Part shown: one piece after another, positions 1 to 21,642 of the stretch
Layout of the letters: every line of letters starts with the position of its first letter
Position numbering within the stretch: position 1 is the first letter of the stretch
Origin: Nymphaea colorata
Lineage: Eukaryota > Streptophyta > Magnoliopsida > Nymphaeales > Nymphaeaceae
Assembly: GCF_008831285.2 (NCBI RefSeq)
Contig: NW_022205083.1
Location: 10,001-32,114 of the forward strand
DNA: 22,114 nt
Direction: 5' to 3'
Position numbers and translations under genes: made by a program
Notes under the pieces: model-generated
The model's input: only the letters and a program-made list of their open reading frames with translations
What the model was told of the DNA's origin: nothing
The model's database searches: none

Positions 1-982
<982 letters not shown>

Positions 983-1041
983 TTAATTCTTTCTAGGAAG
1001 CAAAAAAGGAGAAAAATAATACCTATCCTATAGTAGAAGGA

Positions 1042-2333
1042 CTAATCGGTTATTTCTTTCATGGCCCCAAGTATGCCAATATTAGCACCGATGGTGCGTA
1101 AATGTAACTCGCCGTTCAAACAATTATTCAGAGTTCCTAGAGCCCCTTGTAAGGCTTGTTGGAAAACTCGTTGTTGGACCTGATTAATCGCTCTTTGTTG
1201 TTCGAAATGAATGCTTTCGTTTTTGTAATTTTCTAATTGTTCCAAATTCTGATAAGCGGCATTAATCAAATTTATCTTTTCTTGTTCTATCTCAGAGTAT
1301 CCATTCACTCGAAACTCTTCCGCTTCCCTTTCCACTTTCTGTAAGCGAGCCCGTGCTTTTTCAAGCTGCTCAACGGCTCCTCCGCATAGTTCTTCTGAAT
1401 TGCGAATAGTACTCAAAATCCTCTGCTTTCGATTATCTAATAAATCACTTAATGAAAGTAGATTATCTCCCCATCAATTCCACAACTTCCACGATCTCTT
1501 CCCGAACCGAACATGAATCTTTCGATTCATTTGGCTCTCACGCTCAATTAAATTACTTATACTTATGGGGCATTCCCATATCTCTTTCTTAATGAGCCTA
1601 CCCTCTCTTCTCTGTTCGTATTCCAGGATATAAAAACTGATACAAGAAAACCCAGGATCTCTGGAGGGCTCTTCTGACCAGACCAAAAAAACTTGTAATT
1701 GTCAGCAAAGTCGTTTCTTTTATTTCTTCACATCCAAAAGAATTCTTTCTCATTTTATACACATAGGTCGTCGATTCAGCATTAGATAAAAAGGAAGGGG
1801 CGAGGTACCCGTTTTTCCAGTCAATGGTTCAAATCATTTTATTGATATGAGTGTTCTATATCAAATAAATTCCCAACAAAATGATTTATGCATTTTGAAA
1901 CCATCTTATCTTGTACTAACGCAGTGGTAGAAAGAGTACCGTGTTGTGCTTAGACTTCAAACAGTTCAGCTTTAACCATGTTAACTAAATGGTCTCACAT
2001 TATTGGTTAATAGAGAATCCAATTTACCAACGAGTCACGAAATGCTATGGTTCTTACATAGGACTTATTGATTTATTCAGAAGTAATTCGTTGAGATCGT
2101 GCACCTTTCTCTATTATTAGATTACAATAGCAAAATATAAAGTGCAGCTGGTTGGTTCCAGCCTATTCTTGAAATACACAACTCGCACACACTCCCTTTC
2201 CAAAAAAGATCAATACACCAAGCACTACACTTAGATTTATTAGATTTGTTGCTAAAATATCGGTATTAAACCCGAAACTCCCGGCGGATGGCCAGTGACC
2301 CAAAAAAACGAAAGAATCGGTTAGATTTTTCAT
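1042..2333 (-). CDS. atpF: ATP synthase CFo subunit I (b-type), two exons, intact
   Basis: Subunit b of the membrane sector, the peripheral stalk that ties CFo to CF1. Exon 1 is 2189-2333 (145 bp, starting [10 protein letters not shown]) and exon 2 is 1042-1451 (410 bp, ending MKEITD and TAG). Together they encode 184 residues, the usual plant length. The junction falls inside a Leu codon (T|TA): exon 1 ends ...FFGKGV and exon 2 continues with [12 protein letters not shown]. Residues ~30-48 form the single membrane segment. The rest is a charged helical stalk rich in Glu, Lys and Gln (for example [19 protein letters not shown]). The Leu in [10 protein letters not shown] is already encoded; many plants create it from Pro by RNA editing. 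No frameshift is present, unlike the rpo genes nearby. Confidence 0.96.
1452..2188 (-). other. Group II intron of atpF
   Basis: A 737-bp intron. Its 5' end reads GTGCGAG, matching the group II GUGYG consensus, and its 3' end reads CAT, matching the AY rule. A typical domain V hairpin lies at about 1504-1537 on the minus strand. It begins GAGCC, has a GAAA-type tip and closes with GGTTC. Domain VI is in the ~50 nt before the 3' splice site. There is no maturase ORF, so splicing would need trans-acting factors (in known plants, MatK and nuclear CRM-type proteins). Small ORFs on either strand here are chance. Confidence 0.92.
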
Positions 2334-2711
2334 ATGCTCTCCTCTTATCTTATGGATAGGAATAGGACTAACAAAATAAAAAAAGATTTCCTTTTTTGTA
2401 TCACTTCACTCCTTATTTAGATCCCCGATAAGACACTTATGAAGTCCCAAGTCTCGTGTCAATTGCGACATACCCTCCTAAAATAAATAAAAAAGGGAAA
2501 ATGCTCATTCATTGGACTAAGGGCGGGAAAGAAGAAAGCGAGCGGAAGCGGATCCACTAATTCCTCAAATCAGTACTTCCCCGGAGTATTGGATCAAGGA
2601 AGAAGTGATTGTAGGAGTGAAGTGTTGAGTTGATATAATTTGAAGAAGCGAAGTGGCAGGGCCAAAGCAAGAAAAGAAGTACGTATTTTTCACATTTTCA
2701 CGTTTCTAGGA
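2334..2711. other. atpH-atpF spacer
   Basis: 378 bp between the atpH stop and the atpF start. I see no gene, tRNA or strong repeat. The part next to atpF is A/T-rich. It presumably carries the 3' end of atpH messages and the 5' leader of atpF. Confidence 0.6.
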
Positions 2712-3023
<312 letters not shown>

Positions 3024-3409
3024 TTATATATAATTAATGTTATTATTAATGTTATATATTTATATTATATATTAATTAGTTACATTACTTATTATTTCAT
3101 ATTCCATCACTAAGATCCATACAACTAAACTAAGAACTCCGAACCCAATTTGAGTTAAGAAGTGATGTGATGATATTTGATATTACTGAATCATCAGAAC
3201 TACTTCAATATCTCGTTTTTATTCACTATCCAAGTCTTTGAAAATCCATATTAGTTCTTCTATTTCTTTGTTCCGAACCCACTCTTTCAATTCCTCCCTC
3301 CTTCATCTTCTCTATATGCATTCATAGGCTTAACTTCATATTCAATCCACATATACAATAAAGTCACAGACGAAAAAGGGAAGAGCTTATATATCGTAAT
3401 CCATATAAA

Positions 3410-3451
3410 TAAAGTGGAATCTATATCTATTAAAGTGGAATCTATATCTAT
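3410..3451. repeat. Perfect 21-bp tandem duplication
   Basis: Two adjacent identical 21-bp copies, 3410-3430 and 3431-3451, each starting TAAAGTGGAAT. It is in non-coding DNA and looks like replication slippage. Copy number may vary between individuals. Confidence 0.9.
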
Positions 3452-3960
3452 ATAATAGAAAGTTGATGGGGAATGAAATAATATAGATGGGTAGTCCATA
3501 TATATGAATATCTACTATCACATATACATGTTTTCTTCCATAATGTAAACCATCGCCATCTTATTTCTATTGAATCGGATCGGACCCTGGAATCATCCTT
3601 CTAAGCATACACCGGAGTTCACATATAATATGTAATGTAGCTCGGCCCACCTAACCTACTGAATTTTTCATCTGATTCGTGAACTCTTTCTTGTCTTTGT
3701 CATTATCTCACATGGATACAAACGAAGAGATTCATCAAAGCGAATCATCCCATATCAAGATTTGATTGATTGATCCAACTCCTCTTAATTCCAATTTTGG
3801 TCAATTGTTGAATAGAATGGAATGAAATAGCAACGGTTCCGCAGAACATAGTTCTTGTTGTTTCGTCGCGCGTCCCAAACGGATAACAATTATTTATTAT
3901 CCAAATTATGAATCTTCGTAATTGACTGGGCAAATAAAGGCGATGTATGACATGAATAGG

Positions 3961-4005
3961 AAAAAAGGGGGATCTTAGGAAAAATTGGGAATCTCCCCCT
4001 TTTTT
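3961..4005 (-). terminator. Hairpin 3' of atpI (RNA end-forming inverted repeat)
   Basis: AAAAAAGGGGGA at 3961-3972 is the exact reverse complement of TCCCCCTTTTTT at 3994-4005, giving a 12-bp perfect stem with a 21-nt loop. It lies ~265 bp after the atpI stop. The stem has a G/C core and a U-tract on either strand, so it looks like a bacterial terminator in both directions. In plastids such repeats mostly protect and define 3' ends rather than stop transcription. Confidence 0.6.
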
Positions 4006-4217
4006 TTACAATTCCGTAGTGTAATACGTAATATAATAAATATTAATATCGTACATATATATCTGTTCCTACTCTATATCATACATATCATAAATATAGA
4101 TTGATATATCAATCATTTCCTCAAGCGGGTATCTTGAGCTACCCATGAATTATTTATTGGAATAAGATTCATGGGCTTAATTTTGAATTGATTGAAATGA
4201 AAAAAGAAAAAGCGACT

Positions 4218-4239
4218 GTTTGAACTTTGAAATTCAAAC
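4218..4239 (-). other. Small hairpin just past the atpI stop
   Basis: GTTTGAA at 4218-4224 pairs with TTCAAAC at 4233-4239 around an 8-nt loop, 31 nt after the atpI stop codon. It may be a 3' UTR stem. The stem is short, so chance is possible. Confidence 0.4.
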
Positions 4240-4269
4240 AAAGCATTATTTCTTATTTCTTATTTGTAC

Positions 4270-5014
4270 TCAATGATGACCTTCCATGGATTCACCTATA
4301 TAAGCCGCGGCTAAGGTTGCAAAATGAGAGCTTGAATACCGCTTGTGAATAATCCGAGGAACATCACAGGTATAGGAATCACTAAAGGTACTAAAGAAAC
4401 AAGAACAACAACTACTAATTCATCGGCCAATATATTCCCGAAAAGTCGAAAACTAAGTGATAAAGGTTTTGTGAAATCTTCTAAGACATTAATTGGTAAA
4501 AGTATTGGAGTTGGTTGAATATATTTACCGAAATAACCCAATCCCTTTTTAGTAAGGCCTGCATAGAAATATGCCACTGACGTGGGTAAAGCTAAAGCAA
4601 CAGTAGTATTTATATCATTCGTGGGTGCAGCTAACTCCCCATGAGGTAACTGTATGATTCTCCAAGGTAAAGAGCACCTGACCAGTTAGAAACAAAAATA
4701 AATAGGAACAGAGTTCCAATAAAAGGAACCCAAGGACCATATTCTTCTTCTCCAATTTGAGTTTTGCTCACGTCTCGAATGAATTCAAGAACATATTCGA
4801 AAAAATTCTGACCGTCGGTCGGGATAGTTTGTGGATTCCGAACGGCTATAGCGGCTGAACCTAATAAGATAGCAATTACGACCCAGGAAGTTATAAGTAC
4901 TTGGGCATGCACTTGGAAACCCCCTATTTGCCAATAGAAATGTTGGCCTACTTCCACGCCGGATATCTCGTATAACCCCTTTAGTGCGTTGATGGAACAT
5001 GGTAGAACATTCAT
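4270..5014 (-). CDS. atpI: ATP synthase CFo subunit IV (a-type), two frameshifts
   Basis: Subunit a of the membrane sector, which forms the proton half-channels next to the c-ring. The start [13 protein letters not shown] and the end MEGHH with TGA (4270-4272) match the family. With two missing bases restored the gene would be 248 residues, one more than the usual 247; the extra residue is a third Glu in [10 protein letters not shown] (residues ~87-95). The helix with the essential Arg is intact ([13 protein letters not shown]). Break 1: run 4669-4671 should be four bases, in NWSGALLPW. Break 2: run 4321-4324 should be five, in [13 protein letters not shown]. Codon 144 is CCC (Pro) where Leu is usual, a likely editing site. 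Upstream, rps2 ends 223 bp away. Confidence 0.95.
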
Positions 5015-5237
5015 ATTACCCTCTGACAGAAATGGAACTTAAGAAGGAATTATTTTGATTCAACCATTTATACTAATTTAACTTAACCATATATTTCAGA
5101 TATTAATTAATGAATTAATCACGTAATATATCCCGGCAATGAAATCTCCTTTTTCACATTCAGGAATAGTAAGAATAACCGATTCAATGAATCTCTGGGT
5201 TTCCCGAAGCGAAGTAATTGACTTATCTTATTATTAA

Positions 5238-5947
5238 TCAACGACTTCTTATATAGCTAGAACGTCCCTGACAAATTGCGGATACTAATTTGTTAAGAAT
5301 CAATCGGATGGAAGCTATAGCGTCATCGTTGGCTGGAATCGGAATATCTGCGAGATCTGGATCACAATTTGTATCGATTAAACAAATAGTTGGAATACCC
5401 AAAGTGACGCATTCTCGAAGGGCCGTATATTCTTCTTGCTGATCAATGATGATTACAATATCGGGTAACCCCGTCATATATTTGATACCGCCCAGATATG
5501 TTTGAAAGTGAGATAATTGTCTCTTCAATATTGCTGCATCCCGTTTCGGGAGACGACTGAGTTGCCCCATCTCGGCTCTCACTCTCAAGTCCCTGAACTT
5601 CTGAAGCCTCGTTTCCGTAGTGGACCAATTCGTTGACATACCACCGAGCCATTTTTTATTGACATAATGACACCGAGCCCTTATTGCAGCTGATGCTACC
5701 GAATCAGCTGCCTTATCTTTCGTACCAACTATTAGGAAGTGTTTTCCTCTACTTGCTGCGTCAAAAACTAAATCACAGGCTTCTGATAAAAAACGAGCAG
5801 TTCTCGTAAGATTTGTAATATGAATACCTTTACGCTTTGCAGAGATGTAAGGTGCCATTCTAGGATTCCATTTCCTAGTACCATGACCAAATGAACCCCC
5901 GCTTCCATCATCTCTTCCAAATGGATGTTCCAATATCTTCTTGTCAT
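5238..5947 (-). CDS. rps2: Plastid ribosomal protein S2, one frameshift
   Basis: Small-subunit ribosomal protein uS2. The family start [19 protein letters not shown] is at 5945-5947, and the frame then breaks at 5889-5891. There the T run in the codons for His-Phe-Gly has three bases rather than four. Beyond it [20 protein letters not shown] continues unbroken to TGA at 5238-5240. With the base restored the length is 236 residues, exactly the usual size. An open frame entering from further upstream (to 6008) is a by-product of the shift and not a real extension. Thr45 and Ser83 are known C-to-U editing positions in other plants and are in unedited form here; Ser105 (Leu elsewhere) may be a third. 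It lies 172 bp downstream of rpoC2, in the rpo transcription unit. Confidence 0.95.
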
Positions 5948-6119
5948 TTATCCCCACACTTCCTCTAAAAAAAGAGACGAGGTACCCTGAAATAAATAAT
6001 TGTTCCAATGGAACCTTCTACCGCGGGTTAACCGTTGATACACGGTCCAAGCTTCATTATGAATTCCTTTACCCTTGGTTTCGATATTCTCTTTATTAAC
6101 AAATGACCATTATATTAGC

Positions 6120-10310
<4,191 letters not shown>

Positions 10311-10449
10311 ATTCTGATGAGTAGGATTCGACAATGGGTTGAGTCAGTGATACTAAGACTTCCTTTCCTCGATCTTGATTCACTTACAAATTCAGGAATT
10401 ATGATACTAGTTGAACCAGACCGAACTAGATTCCGAGAGATATCACATA

Positions 10450-13260
<2,811 letters not shown>

Positions 13261-13265
13261 TCCGA

Positions 13266-16465
<3,200 letters not shown>

Positions 16466-17718
16466 CTTTAGTTTCCCGTTTTTCGAAAAAATCCCATTAT
16501 TGGCTCACTCTTTACCGAACCGTACGGATACAGATCGATCTAGCAATGATGGAATGTATATTCCGTTTACTGAATCACATGAAATTTTATTCAACCCAAA
16601 CACATACATATATATGTTATATGTAAATGGAATGTATGGGCGGAGGGAGAAGGAGAATTTGTACTAAATTCGAGCAACAGATGCAAATCTAAATGACTCG
16701 ATAAAACATTCATGGAAACAAGTTGGATTCTGCCACTGATACCATACCTATGGATACCATACCTATGGATACCATACCTATGGAGTCTTATTACTTATTA
16801 GAGAATATCAAATGGTCTATTTGATCCAATTTCTTTGTATATCTTCTACCTTTTATCTATCAATTATGTTATGATATTATGATCAGATCTGGTTAGGTAC
16901 CAGAAAATGGATTGATTCGGGATTTGATCTGTTCTATATCTACTATATCTATGTTATATAAATGATAGAGAGACAGAATAATCAGAACATTAGAAAAATC
17001 CGGGTGGCTTTTATTTTAGCACTTAGCTCGTTGATTCCGTTGTTCAAAAGATAATTCACACAAAGGAGGGATCTATTTCGACCATTTCATTTGAGTTGTT
17101 AGTAGAATACAATTGCAGTACGTACGTAAGAGGAGTTGTATCGATGAAGTAATGCGAAGCTAGCTAATCTCGCTAGCCCATACTTTATTGCAGTTACACT
17201 TGGATATATATTTCGTTCGTGCTATATCATGAATTTCTATTCCAAATGGATCATGATTGACTATAAGGGTGTGTAAGCTATCTTACTGTTTGGGGTTTAC
17301 ATAAACACATAGTTGTTATTATAATTAATTGGAATTGAATTGGATTGATTTTCTTCTTATTACATTAAAGTAAAGCATTTGGAGATCAAAAGAACCTTTC
17401 GTAAATTCACATTCACATTCGTGAAATAGTTAATGGTTCCAATTAAGTATTAAATGACTGTGACTGGAAATTTATTCTTTATTTTCTTTTATTTCAATGC
17501 AATCAATAAAAAGGGAAGTTTTTAGGTCTTATGTTGAGATACTATACAATAGATCTAAGAAAATCTAAGAAAATGATCTCAACTAGAGGAAGAGTAAGTT
17601 GGGTAAAAAGATGGATAGGATAAGGAAAACAGAATTGGAAGATGCAAATCCAATAAAAACCAATGATTCAGTAACCCTCTCCAAAAAGAGTATTTACGCC
17701 CATTTATTATTTCTTTTT
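16466..17718. other. rpoB-trnC spacer (upstream region of the rpo operon)
   Basis: 1.25 kb with no gene-like ORF. By position it must hold the rpoB promoter; in angiosperms this is a nuclear-polymerase type with a YRTA core a few hundred bp upstream. I cannot single out one such motif in this A/T-rich DNA. Visible structure: a 15-bp unit three times at 16738-16782, a GCTAGC inverted pair at 17159-17177, and a 10-bp ATCTAAGAAA doublet at 17552-17571. Confidence 0.65.
16738..16782. repeat. Three tandem copies of a 15-bp unit
   Basis: GATACCATACCTATG occurs three times head to tail without a mismatch, about 270-320 bp upstream of the rpoB start. This is roughly where rpoB promoters map in other plants, so copy number could matter for the leader or promoter. 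That link is inference. Confidence 0.93.
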
Positions 17719-17789
17719 GGCGGCATGGCCGAGTGGTAAGGCGGGGGACTGCAAATCCTTTCTCCCCAGTTCAAATCCGGGTGTCGCCT
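17719..17789 (+). tRNA. trnC-GCA: tRNA-Cys (GCA)
   Basis: A 71-nt cloverleaf. The acceptor pairs GGCGGCA with TGTCGCC, the D arm is GCCGAGTGGTAAGGC, the anticodon loop is CTGCAAA with anticodon GCA, and the T arm holds TTCAAAT. The CCA is not encoded, as usual in plastids. It reads the two Cys codons. It is on the opposite strand to rpoB and leads into petN. Confidence 0.97.
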
Positions 17790-18758
<969 letters not shown>

Positions 18759-19060
18759 GGGTACTACTAATTGAGTGTAATTGAGTTGAGTAATCAGCTT
18801 GTATCAATTGTTTAATTTCATAATTAGATCGTTTTATGTTTAAATAAACATATCTTCCATCTCAAAATTCCACAGAAATTTAGTAATTAATTACCTTTCA
18901 TTTTCATTTAACCTTTGGATCCGCTATCTCAATTATTCCCGCGTTCGTATTTTGAAAATCAAAGCAACTCCCCTGATAATGATAGAAAATTGATTTTTTC
19001 TAATCAAATTGATTCCTCCAAAATATTCCATTTCATTTTGATGAACCCGTTCTTTCTTAC

Positions 19061-19104
19061 CATAACATTAACATCATTATGGCATAACATTAACATCATT
19101 ATGG
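19061..19104. repeat. Perfect 22-bp tandem duplication
   Basis: Copies at 19061-19082 and 19083-19104 are identical, each beginning CATAACATTAACATC and ending TTATGG. It is non-coding and probably came from slippage. Confidence 0.92.
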
Positions 19105-19838
19105 ATATTACAATGAGGAGCAACAATCCCTATTTGATTTCTTTCCCTCTTTACTGTTCAAAGGGGAGTCGTTCTGCTATTATGTAGAGTAGATACAACT
19201 TTATACTGTAGGCGACGAGAGGCTACGCATAAGAAAAGAAGAGCGCCCGGTGATCCACATATACTTACCTTAGACTCCTGGCATTTGATTTATGCTTTAT
19301 CGCCTCACCATCAGGGTTCAAGCATGAAAAAAGGTCTACTACCCCTTTTCCAGATACGAATAACTTACCATAGAACTCCTTGGATCGTCTAGTACAGATC
19401 ATCCAATTCACAATTCTTTCTTTTCTTCGGAATTTAATTCTAAAAAAAATTACTTGCCTTTCTTTTGTATATGCACATACTACTCCTCCACTCTTTCGCA
19501 ATAGTTAAATTAATTAGTTCTACTACTTAATTTAATCAAACAAAAATCTATCCTGATTACTGATTATCATTATGAAAGTTATTAACTTAATGAAAGATTA
19601 ATGAAAGAGAAACCTATGAATTAGTACAATTCAGTTATTAACGTTAGATTCTTTCGGATTCATCAAAATAAAAACGAATGGATGGGTGGAGCGAAGAGAT
19701 GGAATGGGAGTGCTATTTGAATCTATATATATATTATATATAATATGTGATAATGAATTTATGGATTTGCATCCACATGTATGTATGTAGATTGATTTTA
19801 AATTGATCTCTATCAATTCCATATTCCATATCTTCATA

Positions 19839-19899
19839 CAATAGATAGTACGGTAGAAAGGTTCATATAGTTCTCCCCACCGTACTATCTCATCTATTG
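19839..19899 (-). terminator. Long inverted repeat 3' of psbM
   Basis: CAATAGATAGTACGGT (19839-19854) pairs with 19879-19899 through CCGTACT and ATCTATTG. The right arm has five extra bases that form a bulge, so the stem is 16 bp in all, around a 24-nt loop. It lies ~138 nt past the psbM stop, where plastid mRNAs usually carry a 3' end-stabilising stem. Confidence 0.6.
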
Positions 19900-20036
19900 G
19901 ATACATACACCGAGGATTCAATCCAGTCTGCTCATTTCATTTAAGACTTGGAATTGTCATCCCTTTCTTTCATTTATTGAATCATTTTTAAAAGAACTAA
20001 ACTAATAAAATTAGACTAACTCAAGTTTCATTCAAA

Positions 20037-20921
<885 letters not shown>

Positions 20922-20994
20922 GGGACTGACGGGGCTCGAACCCGCAGCTTCCGCCTTGACAGGGCGGTGCTCTGACCAATTGAACTACAATCCC
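20922..20994 (-). tRNA. trnD-GUC: tRNA-Asp (GUC)
   Basis: On the minus strand, GGGATTGTAGTTCAATTGG begins the molecule, the anticodon stem-loop has GTC inside CTGTCAA, the T arm is GGGTTCGAGCCC, and the 3' end CAGTCCC pairs with the 5' end. No break is seen. It is the last gene of the trnE-trnY-trnD cluster. Confidence 0.96.
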
Positions 20995-21424
20995 AAGAAA
21001 ATGAGGTGTACAGCTTACATTATTTATTGTTTATTTTGATTTTATATTTGATTTTATTTCATCGAACCATAACCGTATAGATAGATCATATAAAAAAATA
21101 CGACGCCTGTAACGGATATACTGATATACATATCTACATAGATAGAAGAGAAGATGGATGGATAAATAGCAAAGCAACCTGTGGTTATTGCCAAATTGAC
21201 TGACAATCCATCTTTCAATGAAAAAGGGCTCTTTTCTTTTCATCTTTTCATTTGATTTCTCGGATTGGCTGAAAATAATTCAAAATAATTCATAGATCCA
21301 GATTGTTAGAAACATCAGAACATGGAGGAACAAATAGAATCAAGTTGACTCTTTATTCCTCCATATCATCATGTATTTTTGGAGTACGGATTGGTTATAT
21401 CATCCTCAAGGATCGGTGAATTCT
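20995..21424. other. trnY-trnD spacer
   Basis: 430 bp of A/T-rich DNA without a supported gene. It is probably part of the tRNA cluster precursor and is removed during processing. Confidence 0.55.
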
Positions 21425-21508
21425 TGGGCCGAGCTGGATTTGAACCAGCGTAGACATATCGCCAACGAATTTACAGTCCGTCCCCATTAACCGCTCGGGC
21501 ATCGACCC
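21425..21508 (-). tRNA. trnY-GUA: tRNA-Tyr (GUA)
   Basis: An 84-nt class II tRNA with a long variable arm. It starts GGGTCGATGCCCGAGCGG, has the anticodon loop ACTGTAAAT with GTA, and the T arm GGTTCAAATCC. It ends CTCGGCCCA including the discriminator base. It sits 62 bp from trnE and appears intact. Confidence 0.96.
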
Positions 21509-21570
21509 AGGAAGATCAATTGTCGGTTTATTGATAATTCATGGTCAATTTTTCTTTCGTCGTACCCTAC

Positions 21571-21642
21571 TACCCCAGGGGAAGTCGAATCCCCGCTGCC
21601 TCCTTGAAAGAGAGATGTCCTGAACCGCTAGACGATAGGGGC
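21571..21642 (-). tRNA. trnE-UUC: tRNA-Glu (UUC), one base short in the acceptor stem
   Basis: It starts GCCCCTATCGTCTAGCGG, has TTC in the anticodon loop CTTTCAA, and the T arm GGGGATTCGACTTCCCC. Besides protein synthesis, this tRNA supplies activated glutamate for 5-aminolevulinate, the first step to heme and chlorophyll, and it is normally very conserved. The usual length is 73 nt; here it is 72. The 3' acceptor strand has four G (run at 21573-21576) where five are expected, leaving one 5' base unpaired. As in the rpo genes, this is one base missing from a run. Confidence 0.93.

Larger units (their letters stand above)
18759..20036. other. petN-psbM spacer (convergent 3' regions)
   Basis: About 1.28 kb between the 3' ends of two convergent genes. 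ORFs on both strands show no family resemblance. It holds a perfect 22-bp tandem duplication (19061-19104), an A/T-only stretch near 19721-19745, and a long inverted repeat (19839-19899) placed as the psbM 3' hairpin. Confidence 0.65.

Noticed and set aside
1474-1686. 70-codon ORF inside the atpF intron
   Set aside because: It has no maturase motifs and overlaps domain V; a chance frame.
3287-3933. Two ORFs of 60-70 codons in the atpI-atpH spacer
   Set aside because: They have low-complexity composition, overlap the tandem repeat or A/T-rich DNA, and match no plastid family.
5948-6008. A longer rps2 N-terminus
   Set aside because: That open frame exists only because of the shift at 5889-5891; the standard start at 5947 reads correctly into the family sequence up to the shift.
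17159-17177. GCTAGC inverted pair as a terminator
   Set aside because: The stem is only six base pairs and each half is itself a palindrome; chance cannot be excluded.
18915-19921. ORFs of 78-96 codons in the petN-psbM spacer
   Set aside because: They show no family resemblance and one includes the 22-bp duplication; this spacer is non-coding in known plastid genomes.
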